Assembly: GCF_000764185.1 (NCBI RefSeq)
Contig: NZ_JQEC01000033.1
Coordinates: 1-64,000 of the forward strand
Source of the DNA: Colwellia psychrerythraea
GTDB lineage: Bacteria > Pseudomonadota > Gammaproteobacteria > Enterobacterales > Alteromonadaceae
DNA: 64,000 bases
Direction: 5' to 3'
The notes under the pieces were generated by a model. The model had not been told where the DNA came from. It saw nothing but the letters and a program-made list of their open reading frames with translations, and searched no databases. Positions 1 to 9,656 of this stretch are shown here, in pieces. How positions within the stretch are numbered: position 1 is the stretch's first letter; every line of letters begins with the position of its first letter. The translations under genes and the position numbers were made by a program.

Positions 1-663
1 TTCTTCATTAGGTGAATGGGTTGAAATTAAAAGTGTCTCATTTAAAAAAAGTAAAGAATTTTTATTTTGATTAAACTTTATGTTTTCTCCAAATATTCTC
101 TGATATTCTTTTATTGGAGCTTTTGGTGCATGAGAAAATTCTACTTTATAAGGACTAATGTCATGCTTTTTATTTACTCTAGCAATTTGTTTTCCAAGAT
201 GGATAATGGACGAAAAATGAAATTCAATTAAATGATAACTAGCTGGATGTTCATAAGTGAAATCAAGCTTATAGTGAACAATATTTCCTTTGCAAAATAA
301 TTTACTTTCGAAACATTCATTCATTAAATATCTATAAAAATCAATTAACTTAAGTGCTTTATAGAGGTTTTGGCTATTCATAAGAATATGACTTATCATC
401 CCATAGTCGGTTAAATGACTATTAATCCCTATACTCAAACCAAGGGCCTCATCTTTAATTAATACTGCTGCTTTTTCCCAAAAATCTAAAACATCCTTTA
501 AAGGAAGTTTTGGGGTTTCGTCACCTTTATTACTCATTTTATTAATTACAGAACAATCCATACCTTTTCCAGTAACAAAGCGCTCAGCTATTTTTACATA
601 CAACATTGAGGCTAGAGGGATTCTTCGGTTTATAAAAGTGTTCTTTTTCTTTGTATTTTCCAT
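1..663 (-). CDS. AraC-family transcriptional regulator, N-terminal part (cut by window edge)
   Basis: The frame is open from an ATG at 663 to the first base of the window, giving 221 residues with no stop, so the C-terminal DNA-binding part lies outside. Recognisable stretches are RRIPLASMLYVKIAERF near the start, LGLSIGINSHLTDYGMISHI around residues 75-95, and SYHLIEFHFSSIIHLGKQI further on. This pattern fits the arabinose-binding-like N-terminal domain of OruR/ArgR-type AraC regulators, which normally precedes two helix-turn-helix motifs. The ligand cannot be told. It is divergent from the haem-site protein at 1154 and could regulate it; that is inference from position only. Confidence 0.7.
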   Translation of the reverse strand, partial: MENTKKKNTFINRRIPLASMLYVKIAERFVTGKGMDCSVINKMSNKGDETPKLPLKDVLDFWEKAAVLIKDEALGLSIGINSHLTDYGMISHILMNSQNLYKALKLIDFYRYLMNECFESKLFCKGNIVHYKLDFTYEHPASYHLIEFHFSSIIHLGKQIARVNKKHDISPYKVEFSHAPKAPIKEYQRIFGENIKFNQNKNSLLFLNETLLISTHSPNEE

Positions 664-933
664 TTTATAAAGCTATCGAATTATAAGTTGTGATCTTGAG
701 CATACCTTAAATACAATTAATATTTATCACAGACCTACAACAAAAAAACAACATTTACGTAACAAAAAAATAACAATCCTATTAAGATAATTCTCTCTTA
801 AATGATTTAATAGCCTTTTACGGCTTTTTTAATTCAACATCATAACCACTTTTCCTTTAGTCAGCGTGTCCAACTCCCGTTCCATTTTGTGGTTTTCATT
901 CATATGTCAAAAAGCAGGGCATTTTCTTAGTTT

Positions 934-968
934 GTAAGCTAGAAAATTATTACAATTTTCTAGCTTAC
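934..968. repeat. Perfect 15-bp inverted repeat
   Basis: The left arm GTAAGCTAGAAAATT (934-948) is exactly complementary to AATTTTCTAGCTTAC (954-968) across a 5-nt loop. There is no long T-run after either arm, so it could be a weak terminator, a palindromic protein-binding site or an RNA hairpin. Confidence 0.7.
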
Positions 969-982
969 ATATTTAAAAATAA

Positions 983-1011
983 TGAGCTCAATGAACAACC
1001 ACTTGAGCTCA
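983..1011. repeat. 9-bp inverted repeat upstream of haem-site protein
   Basis: TGAGCTCAA (983-991) and TTGAGCTCA (1003-1011) are complementary and 11 bases apart, about 145 bases before the start of the next gene. The two half-sites are centred about 20 bp apart, which would suit a dimeric regulator. Binding is not shown. Confidence 0.45.
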
Positions 1012-1153
1012 ATTGATAATAGAACCGCCCAACACAAGTGATAAAGTAACAATTATTTCAATAACTTAAAGACAATAGAAATAAAAAACACTTAGGTTGG
1101 CTCTATAAATCCAACAATTAAACATAAATTCATAAACTAATAAGAGAGTACAA

Positions 1154-3340
1154 ATGAAAATATCATTTATTCAAAGTATTGCAGCATGTAGTGTATTACT
1201 TGCAACGCAGGCGTGGTCTGGCTCAGGATCCACTACAAACGATTTAATGAATTTACTTTCAAACAAAAAAGCATCACATGATGCACCTTCTGAAATAAAT
1301 GCGTCATGTGATGCTGTTGAAGATATTGTAACCGCACCATCAGGAGCCTCTAAGCATTGGCTAGTCTTTAACGATGTTAATCTATTAGCTGAACCATTTA
1401 AGTTTAGCAAGACACTGGCAAGAATTATTGATAGTGCTAACTCAAATACTAATACGTCAAATGTAGAATTAGTCGCCTCTCTTGTTGATACTTTATCATT
1501 AACATCAGCTACAAATCCGGAGTCTATTTCTGGCACTAACTTTGAGGTTCCAGTGAACCCAAGAGCCCTTGAATCTCAAATGTCTCCTCAAGCGATAGTT
1601 GATGAGTGGTTCCCCGTTGGAGTCTTTAATCGATTTGACACTGCGCCAGCCGACGGAAGCCATTGCGGAGAGTATAGAATTGTTTATGCAAATCCTGGTC
1701 GCAACGCAAGCGACCCAAGTTTACAAACCGGAGCTGGCCGTTTCTTTACCATTTTTGAATCAGCACTTCCCAATCCACGTCCAGAACAAGGCATTGAAGG
1801 CTGTACCTCAGTGGCAAATTTTTGGGTATCTTTGGCTTCCTCAGACTTAACCGATGTTGAACGTGTCACTATGCTAGAGGAATTCTTTTATCAGGGACTG
1901 AGCACTCAGGGGGCTGATGGTTCGCCTGTAACATTAGCGCCTGTAGTTGACTTTGCACACTACAATGCCCCCTTGGGCCAAGTAAGAACAAACCAGTTTC
2001 TTGATTTTCGTTGGCAGTTAAGGGAGTTTAGAACTGCGGTTAGTTCAACAGATCAGGTTAATTTTGAAGTTGAGACGGTGAAAGATAATGCATTAACAGA
2101 ATTCTATGACCAGCAGGCCCCTTTTAACTTAGAAACGAGTGGTCCGGTAAGTAATATTAATCTATTCAACACACTAAGATCTGATTTCCAGACAACCTTT
2201 ATTACTGATTTACTACCACAGTTAATATCAAATGATGCAACTGCCGCAACAAGCCGAGCTTTAATCAATCAGATCGGCATGTCGGTTCCAAACCGTTTTA
2301 ATGAATTTCAAAGTGATGCACAGGACTCTAGTGATAATATCAATCGAAATACCGGAATTAGTCTAAGAAATAATATTACTAATACTTTAACGAACTTGGG
2401 TTCAAATATAACTCAACAGCAACTTTTAGCCAGGGCAGAAGCCACTAGTTGTGGTGGTTGTCACCAATTTTCAAATGGTACTTCTATTGGTACTGACAGT
2501 ACAGGACAATCAATCAACTGGCCAAACAGCGCAGGTTTCGTTCACATCACCGAACAAGGAAATCTATCACCGGCGTTAACCGATGTTTTTTTACCTCAAC
2601 GAGAAGAGGTGTTGACTAACTTTGTCTGTGAGCATGTTTCTCAGCCAAAACCGCCAACTTCGGCTCTTGAAAATGGTGTTACAATATCTGGAATAACGGG
2701 TACAGCAGCAGAGGAAGTAAGATTTACCTTGGAAGTACCTGAGCAAGCATCTGGGTTACAGTTTATTATAACTGGTGGCTCTGGGGATGCTGATTTATAT
2801 GTGAAATTTGAAACACCGCCTACCGAAGTGCAATCTTCAGTACCAGCTACTGCTCTCGAATGTGTTCCATTTATCGGTGGAAATTCTGAAACATGTACTA
2901 TGACCTCAGCTCAAGCTGGAACTTATCACGTAATGGTACGAGGCTTTTCTAACTTTTCAGATGTAAGTTTAACCGGGCTATTCGTTGAAGCACCAATAAC
3001 AAGCAACATTTTAGAAAATGGTGTTGCGAAGTCTGAATTAACCGGTACGACAACTGAAGAATTAAGGTTCACCTTGGAAGTACCTGAAGGTGCTACAGGG
3101 TTAGAGTTCAGTATTAATGGTGGCTCTGGGGATGCTGATTTATATGTGAAATTTGAGACCCCTCCTACACAAGTACAAGCTGCTGTACCAGCTACTAGCC
3201 TTGAATGTGTTCCGTTTAGAGGCGGAAATGTCGAAACTTGTACTATGCCCTCCGCCCAAAATGGAACTTATCATGTAATGGTACGAGGTTTTGCTGATTT
3301 TTCAGCTGTAAATTTAACAGGAAGCTTCACGATTCCATAA
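1154..3340 (+). CDS. Secreted protein with one c-type haem site and two C-terminal PPC domains
   Basis: The 728-residue product begins with a signal peptide (residues 1 to about 22, positive start then ACSVLLATQAWS). A single CXXCH motif, CGGCH, lies at 433-437 and would bind one c-type haem after export. Two tandem copies of a beta-rich module follow at about 504-610 and 619-725. Each has GGSGDADLYVKFETPP and a later GTYHVMVRGF, typical of the bacterial pre-peptidase C-terminal (PPC) domain used by secreted proteins. The N-terminal 400 residues, including NRFDTAPADGSHCGEYRIV at 159-177, belong to no family I can name. No protease catalytic motif is seen, so a redox or surface-binding role is more likely than proteolysis. 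It appears monocistronic. Confidence 0.65.
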   Translation: MKISFIQSIAACSVLLATQAWSGSGSTTNDLMNLLSNKKASHDAPSEINASCDAVEDIVTAPSGASKHWLVFNDVNLLAEPFKFSKTLARIIDSANSNTNTSNVELVASLVDTLSLTSATNPESISGTNFEVPVNPRALESQMSPQAIVDEWFPVGVFNRFDTAPADGSHCGEYRIVYANPGRNASDPSLQTGAGRFFTIFESALPNPRPEQGIEGCTSVANFWVSLASSDLTDVERVTMLEEFFYQGLSTQGADGSPVTLAPVVDFAHYNAPLGQVRTNQFLDFRWQLREFRTAVSSTDQVNFEVETVKDNALTEFYDQQAPFNLETSGPVSNINLFNTLRSDFQTTFITDLLPQLISNDATAATSRALINQIGMSVPNRFNEFQSDAQDSSDNINRNTGISLRNNITNTLTNLGSNITQQQLLARAEATSCGGCHQFSNGTSIGTDSTGQSINWPNSAGFVHITEQGNLSPALTDVFLPQREEVLTNFVCEHVSQPKPPTSALENGVTISGITGTAAEEVRFTLEVPEQASGLQFIITGGSGDADLYVKFETPPTEVQSSVPATALECVPFIGGNSETCTMTSAQAGTYHVMVRGFSNFSDVSLTGLFVEAPITSNILENGVAKSELTGTTTEELRFTLEVPEGATGLEFSINGGSGDADLYVKFETPPTQVQAAVPATSLECVPFRGGNVETCTMPSAQNGTYHVMVRGFADFSAVNLTGSFTIP

Positions 3341-4117
3341 CCAAGTACAGCTATAGATATTGCACAAAACGCAATGGTTTTTGTTAAGGCTCTACAGATT
3401 TTTACAATAAATATCTGTAGAGCCTATTTAATTAAGCCGCTTTTACTAACACTTCAAAATGATGTGTAGTTTCAAAAAAATGTGTAACTTCAAAAAGATA
3501 AATAGTTGAAAAAGCAATCAGGTACGCCCACATAACGTACCGTGAAATATCAAATAATATCTACAGTCACCCTCTAGCCTAGCAATCAATAAACTTCTAA
3601 AAAACAACTTCCCTCTTAGCTTCCTAGACTCTTGAGTAAAGCTAACTTATTGGAAGATTATTCCTTTATATAAGTAGCGTGTTAACGGCAAATGACTTCT
3701 TCTTTTTAATCATTGTTGAATATGCTTGTTTTTCATTAATGTAGCATTTCAACATCGATACATTTACCTGCCTAGTTAGCTTTGTCTGACTTGAATTTTA
3801 TCGGCATTTATTACTGGTTTATTTGTAAATAATATTTCCCCGCATAGTGTAAAAATGAACCTAATAGTTAATTATTTGAGCTACATAGATAAAAGGATAA
3901 TAATCTTTAGATGCTAAAATTAGCACTGTCGAATCAGTCTAAGGAACCGTAATTGTTGTTGTAAGAAAGTGCCTATTTTTGAAAAATGTTATTAACACCA
4001 TCTTTTTCAGTCCTCACTGGAAGTGCTTAATTTTATAAAACTCAATTATGCATATTAACAAATTAAACCTTACCTGATATTGACATCATTATAATAATTT
4101 TATGTATAGGGAATAAG
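3341..4117. other. Long AT-rich intergenic region
   Basis: These 777 bases hold no supported gene. They contain a strong hairpin just after the upstream gene (3388-3424), three degenerate copies of an 18-20-base unit resembling ACTTCAAAAATGTGT at about 3449-3504, and a small hairpin GGTACG/CGTACC at 3521-3541. The rest is unstructured AT-rich sequence. A ribosome site AGGGA lies 5 bases before the ATG at 4118. Confidence 0.5.
3388..3424 (+). terminator. Hairpin after haem-site protein gene
   Basis: GGCTCTACAGAT (3388-3399) pairs perfectly with ATCTGTAGAGCC (3413-3424), 48 bases after the stop codon. The stem is long but only TATTTAATT follows, so it may be a weak intrinsic terminator or an mRNA 3'-end stabiliser. 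Confidence 0.55.
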
Positions 4118-6631
4118 ATGTTTAAAAAAAATAAATTTAAAATGCTAGCTACTTACACTTCTTTTAGTTGTTTACTTTTTTCAGCTGTTAATATTAATGT
4201 TGTACTCGCACACGATACCCACACTAACGAACAACAAGTGACAGATGGTAATCTTTTACCTCAATTATGGAGTGCTGCACAACAAGTTGAAGATGTTATA
4301 AAAATAAATGGCACCTTTATGGTTCATTGGGACGCAAAATCTAAAATCACAAAGTTTTATTTAATTGATGAAAATCAAAAAGAAATAACATTAAAATTTC
4401 AAGAAGAAATTACCATGAATTTTTGGGGTTTTAAATATCGTCCTGTCACCCTTGAAGGTAAATGGGAAACGACAAACGACACTAATGGAGCCAAGACCTT
4501 CATAAGCACACGTATTGAATCAACAGACGAAGCGACTATTAGCATGATGGATATTACTGACCATGCTGAAAATGATAAAGTTTGGGCTGAGGTTTCAGGT
4601 TATTATGAAGGGCTGAAAAGCGCAATGCCAATAGCGTTGTTAGAGCCTGCCAAGGATATACAGGTTACTCAATTACAAAACATAGAGCAAAGTTCAACCC
4701 TTGGTAGATGGGGGCCTATACTTCCGTGGCCTCATGTACCTGTTGCCGGTGGTAATTTACCCGATGGAAGAATACTTACTTTCTCTTCTAATCGTATTGA
4801 CTCCTTTAATCAAGAGCTTCCTCAACACACTACTATGGCACAAACATGGGATTATAAAACTGGTGCTTTTATCGATGTTCCAAACCGTGAACACGATATG
4901 TTTTGTGGTGGTATGGTTAGTCTAAATAACGGTGATTTGCTGATCAACGGTGGCGGTGGTTATAACAACCAGTCGAGTTTGTTTGATCATAAAACTAATA
5001 CATGGAGCGATGCTGGGGATATGACTTATGGCCGGTTCTATCCAACAACAATTAGCATGCCTAATGATTCAGTGTTAACAGCTTTAGGCAGGTTTAGAGA
5101 GCCTCTACCTGAGCTATGGGAACAGAGTAATGGATGGAAAGTAATGCCTGATCTTGACTTGTTTGAGGCTATTTTAAGTCATCAATATAAAAATAGGTGT
5201 GACAATGATCCAAACAATGAGTGTGGAAATGATACAGACCCAGGAAATAAATATAAGGAATCTCGTTGGTGGCCTTTATTCAATTTAGCCCCTAACGGCA
5301 AAATATTTCACTCAGGCCCAACACCTACAATGCATTACCTAGATGTAACAGGAGATGGAACAGTTCAGCAAGTAGGTTCATTACAAACCGACTGGTATCC
5401 TAAAAATGGGGTAACTATTATGTATGGTGAGGGTAAATTACTAACGGCTGGAGGATATAAAGCAGAAACAGATAGTAGCAGTACAAATAAAGCGAAGATT
5501 ATTGATATTACTGAGGAAGAGCCTGTAATAAAAAATGTTGCCCCTATGGCTTTTGCTAGGAAGTTCCATAACAGTGTTGTACTCCCTACAGGAAAAGTTT
5601 TAGTTATTGGTGGTAATGTATCAGGTCAAAGGTTCAGTGATGAATCTGCGGTGCTCACACCTGAAGTTTTTGATCCCGTTACGGAAACATGGGCTAATAT
5701 GGCTGATATGGCTGTGCCAAGAACCTATCATTCCATGGCTCTGTTACTTCCAGATGGCACAGTGTTTTCTGGTGGAGGCGGTTTATGTGACGACGATAAG
5801 AATTGCGCCAACAATCACCTTGATGCTGAAATTTATTCCCCTCCTTATTTATTTAATACAGATGGCTCACTTGCTACTAGGCCTATTATTGAAATGGCAC
5901 CGGAGCAAATAACTAATAATATGACATTTGAAGTTGATGCCTCTGATAATATTGTAAAATTTACAATGATCAGGTTCTCAATGCAAACACATCAACAAAA
6001 TACTAGTCTTCGCTTAGTTAACGTTGACTTTAATGAGTTAGCTAATGGTAAATATCATTTATCAGCACACCAAAACAAAAATGTACTGACTCCAGGTCTT
6101 TATATGCTCTTTGCTATTGATGACGAAGGTGTACCTTCAGTATCTAAAACCATAAAGGTTAGTATGCCAAAAGCTAGTATTTTCCCAATAATCTCACCTG
6201 GTGAAACGCTATCAATTGAAGCTGAATCAGCTAATTCACAACCTTTGTTTACACCATTTGAAGTAATCAATGATAATGATGCATCCAATGGCAATTATAT
6301 TGTTTGGCCACATACTGATAACCATCAACAAGTTGCTATTCCTGATGAACAAGCACAAGGACTAGCAAGTTATACTTTTAATTTGACTCAAACTGCTCCA
6401 GTTGCATTATCTATTACAATGAGAACACCGCAGGGGAATCAAGATGACTCTTTTTATTACCGCATAGATGACGGTGCATGGGCGACACAAAATAATTGGC
6501 AAACACTTGGAGAATGGAAATCTCGCTTAATAACGACGTTTATAGACCTCCCTGCCGGTGAGCATACTTTGTTCATTGCTCGAAGAGAAAATGGCACTGA
6601 AATAGATAAAATCACATTGATGGCTCAATAA
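4118..6631 (+). CDS. Secreted copper radical oxidase (galactose/glyoxal oxidase-like)
   Basis: The 837-residue product has an N-terminal signal peptide (cleavage likely after VVLA, residue 31). Galactose-oxidase-type kelch repeats run from about 195 to 590, followed by an E-set beta domain (about 590-685). The copper site can be traced by eye: Cys263 in HDMFCGG and Tyr308 in GRFYPT form the expected Cys-Tyr cofactor pair. Tyr537-His538 in PRTYHS and His624 in SMQTHQQ are the remaining ligands. The second-shell aromatic that stacks on the cofactor (Trp290 in Fusarium galactose oxidase) aligns with Phe326. Residues ~690-837 (starting GETLSIEAES) look like a carbohydrate-binding module. The family oxidises primary alcohols or aldehydes to give hydrogen peroxide; the substrate is not known here. 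Confidence 0.82.
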   Translation: MFKKNKFKMLATYTSFSCLLFSAVNINVVLAHDTHTNEQQVTDGNLLPQLWSAAQQVEDVIKINGTFMVHWDAKSKITKFYLIDENQKEITLKFQEEITMNFWGFKYRPVTLEGKWETTNDTNGAKTFISTRIESTDEATISMMDITDHAENDKVWAEVSGYYEGLKSAMPIALLEPAKDIQVTQLQNIEQSSTLGRWGPILPWPHVPVAGGNLPDGRILTFSSNRIDSFNQELPQHTTMAQTWDYKTGAFIDVPNREHDMFCGGMVSLNNGDLLINGGGGYNNQSSLFDHKTNTWSDAGDMTYGRFYPTTISMPNDSVLTALGRFREPLPELWEQSNGWKVMPDLDLFEAILSHQYKNRCDNDPNNECGNDTDPGNKYKESRWWPLFNLAPNGKIFHSGPTPTMHYLDVTGDGTVQQVGSLQTDWYPKNGVTIMYGEGKLLTAGGYKAETDSSSTNKAKIIDITEEEPVIKNVAPMAFARKFHNSVVLPTGKVLVIGGNVSGQRFSDESAVLTPEVFDPVTETWANMADMAVPRTYHSMALLLPDGTVFSGGGGLCDDDKNCANNHLDAEIYSPPYLFNTDGSLATRPIIEMAPEQITNNMTFEVDASDNIVKFTMIRFSMQTHQQNTSLRLVNVDFNELANGKYHLSAHQNKNVLTPGLYMLFAIDDEGVPSVSKTIKVSMPKASIFPIISPGETLSIEAESANSQPLFTPFEVINDNDASNGNYIVWPHTDNHQQVAIPDEQAQGLASYTFNLTQTAPVALSITMRTPQGNQDDSFYYRIDDGAWATQNNWQTLGEWKSRLITTFIDLPAGEHTLFIARRENGTEIDKITLMAQ

Positions 6632-6641
6632 ACATCAGGGT

Positions 6642-6678
6642 ATTGCATGGGGTCACTAAGAAAGTGACTTCATGCAAT
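6642..6678 (+). terminator. Hairpin after the copper radical oxidase gene
   Basis: ATTGCATG pairs with CATGCAAT, and inside it GGTCACT pairs with AGTGACT, forming an interrupted stem 10 bases after the stop codon. No strong T-run follows. It lies between two convergent genes. Confidence 0.5.
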
Positions 6679-6835
6679 TCAATAATATGAAATATGAGGT
6701 AAAATATAATTATTGGAAACTAAATCTTTTCATAAGGATATTATTATTTTAGTTAATTGCACGAGCGAAAACACTTGCAGTTAAATAAATAACTTAAGAG
6801 AGCAACTAAGTCCGACACACAGCTAAAATTAAAGT

Positions 6836-7360
6836 TTAGCCCTTTCTCTCATAAATCGAGAAATTCAACTGATAAACATTTTTGTCATCAGCTGCGCGTA
6901 ATTCACTACTTATTTTTTGCCAGCTAGCATCATCATAATTGGGGAACTGGGTATCGCCGTCAATATCAGCTTTAATATGAGTGACATATAATCGGTCCGC
7001 TTTAGGTAAACAATGCACATAAATTGCCCCGCCGCCAATAACCATAATCTCGTCAACCGCGTCACTACCATCAGAGCCATCAACTAAGGCCAATGCTTGC
7101 TCAACTGAAGTAACAGTATCGACACTATCAGCACCCTTACCTTGTGGTTTGTAGTTTTCATCACGAGATATAATAATATTGCGTCGCCCTGGTAAGGCTC
7201 TACCAATGGATTCAAAGGTTTTCCGCCCCATAATAATAGGCTTACCCAAGGTCACTTTCTTAAAATAGGCTAAATCGGCTGGCAAGTGCCATGGCATAGT
7301 ATTATCTTTACCAATAATATTGTTATCAGCAGTGGCAACGATCATAGATAAAATGGTCAT
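6836..7360 (-). CDS. folA: Dihydrofolate reductase
   Basis: The product reduces dihydrofolate to tetrahydrofolate with NADPH in the cytosol and is the trimethoprim target. The 174 residues are slightly longer than the usual 159-165. Family motifs are present: the N-terminal strand MTILSMIVATADNNIIGKDN, the MPWHLPADL segment with the catalytic acid at Asp29, the NADPH-binding GRKTFESIG, and the IGGGAIY loop. A small insertion (GSDGSDAVDE) sits before the last motif. It stands alone after the obg terminator and convergent with the copper oxidase gene. In E. coli folA lies next to apaH; here it does not. Confidence 0.95.
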   Translation of the reverse strand: MTILSMIVATADNNIIGKDNTMPWHLPADLAYFKKVTLGKPIIMGRKTFESIGRALPGRRNIIISRDENYKPQGKGADSVDTVTSVEQALALVDGSDGSDAVDEIMVIGGGAIYVHCLPKADRLYVTHIKADIDGDTQFPNYDDASWQKISSELRAADDKNVYQLNFSIYERKG

Positions 7361-7406
7361 ATGAAATTCTCAAAAATATTTTTCGGTATTATCGCTAGTA
7401 AAAATC

Positions 7407-7446
7407 TTAAAAAAAAGCACTGCTTTAACTAAATAAACCAGTGCTT
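7407..7446 (-). terminator. Rho-independent terminator of obg
   Basis: Read on the minus strand, AAGCACTG pairs with CAGTGCTT across a 16-base loop and is followed by a run of eight T. It begins 27 bases after the obg stop codon. Confidence 0.8.
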
Positions 7447-7472
7447 ATAATATAAATGACTGTGATTAAAAC

Positions 7473-8642
<1,170 letters not shown>

Positions 8643-8740
8643 TCATAACCCTAATGTGATAGTGCTTTTACTTTATAGTGCTAGTATAAACTATTTTTGA
8701 CTGACTAAAAATTAATACCTACTCAGTCAAAAAAAAACTA

Positions 8741-8770
8741 AAAAAAAACCTCGCTAGAAGCGAGGTTTTT
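8741..8770 (-). terminator. Terminator after rplU-rpmA
   Basis: CCTCGCT/AGCGAGG stem with a 3-base loop at 8749-8765. On the minus strand it is followed by eight or more T. The plus-strand side also has five T. It lies between rpmA and obg, so readthrough or a separate promoter must supply obg. Confidence 0.85.
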
Positions 8771-8787
8771 ATAAATCTAAGTTCTTA

Positions 8788-9045
8788 TTAGTCAGCAATA
8801 ATGCTAACGAACTTACGACTCTTTGGACCTTTCACTTCAAATTGTACTTTACCGTCAGATAAAGCAAATAAAGTATGATCTTTACCGATACCCATGTTGC
8901 TACCAGCGTGGAAACGAGTACCACGTTGACGAACAATAATGTTACCAGCTAAAACAGATTCACCACCAAAGCGTTTCACACCTAGGCGTTTTGCTTCTGA
9001 ATCGCGACCATTTCGTGTACTACCTGCAGCTTTCTTATGTGCCAT
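8788..9045 (-). CDS. rpmA: 50S ribosomal protein L27
   Basis: 85 residues, the usual length. The N-terminus [20 protein letters not shown] and the [15 protein letters not shown] segment are diagnostic of L27, whose N-terminal tail reaches the peptidyl-transferase centre. It begins with MAHK rather than the cleavable leader seen in Firmicutes. It lies 15 bases after rplU in a two-gene ribosomal operon that ends at the terminator at 8741-8770. Confidence 0.98.
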   Translation of the reverse strand: MAHKKAAGSTRNGRDSEAKRLGVKRFGGESVLAGNIIVRQRGTRFHAGSNMGIGKDHTLFALSDGKVQFEVKGPKSRKFVSIIAD

Positions 9046-9060
9046 GTTAAATGCTCCTAA

Positions 9061-9372
9061 TTAGCCGTTAATACCAGTAATTTTCACTTCAGTGAACCAT
9101 TGACGATGGCCCGCTTGTTTACGTGAATGCTTACGACGTTTAAATTTAACAATAGTAACTTTATCAGCGCGAGCTTGAGTAACAACCTCTGCAACAACTT
9201 TACCACCAGCAACGTAAGGCGCGCCTACATTGATGTTATCGCCATTTGCGATCATTAAAACGTTATCAAATTCTACTGTTGCGCCTACTTCAAGCTCTAG
9301 CTTTTCTAGACGAACTGTTTGTCCTTCGGTTACACGATGCTGTTTACCACCGCTTTGGAATACCGCGTACAT
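9061..9372 (-). CDS. rplU: 50S ribosomal protein L21
   Basis: 103 residues when started at [14 protein letters not shown], the same length as E. coli L21. An in-frame ATG 24 bases further upstream exists, but GGAG sits about 8 bases before the ATG at 9372, which decides the start. The C-terminal [14 protein letters not shown] segment is the basic 23S rRNA-binding part of L21. It is first in the rplU-rpmA operon, under the promoter at 9432-9460. Confidence 0.97.
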   Translation of the reverse strand: MYAVFQSGGKQHRVTEGQTVRLEKLELEVGATVEFDNVLMIANGDNINVGAPYVAGGKVVAEVVTQARADKVTIVKFKRRKHSRKQAGHRQWFTEVKITGING

Positions 9373-9431
9373 AGCTACTCCGTACTGCGTCATCAAATGT
9401 GTGACGCTAATTTTAAAAATATAGGGCGCGA

Positions 9432-9460
9432 ATTCTACGCGAAGAATATAACTAGGGCAA
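9432..9460 (-). promoter_or_regulatory. Sigma-70 promoter of rplU-rpmA
   Basis: On the minus strand, TTGCCC (9455-9460) is separated by 17 bases from TAGAAT (9432-9437), followed by TCGCGCCC, where transcription should start. Position and spacing fit a strong ribosomal-protein promoter about 60 bases before the L21 start. Confidence 0.75.
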
Positions 9461-9656
9461 GTATAAATACGATCATTTATTAACTTTATTGAGCTTTTAT
9501 GCTTTTTATTTGCTTTTATTCTATGAATTAGAACAAAGCGACTAGAAAGCTAGTTTTGCTTAAAATTTAGTGTAAACTTTGACTCATCAACTAATTAAAT
9601 GTTTTTGATTACTATTCAATCAAAAATAACTAATCGAAATAGCTAAAGAAAGCAGC

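Larger units (their letters stand above)
664..1153. other. Divergent intergenic region with two inverted repeats
   Basis: No gene was seen in these 490 bases. They separate the AraC-type regulator from the haem-site protein and hold two notable inverted repeats (934-968 and 983-1011) plus AT-rich sequence where promoters for both genes should lie. No convincing -35/-10 pair was identified. Confidence 0.5.

Noticed and set aside
1154..3340. Secreted protease assignment because of PPC domains
   Set aside because: No serine- or metallo-protease motif (GXSXG, HEXXH) is visible; the only notable motif is CXXCH.
3449..3504. CRISPR-like repeats at three degenerate 18-20-base units
   Set aside because: Units are adjacent, degenerate, and lack spacers; better seen as a decayed tandem repeat.
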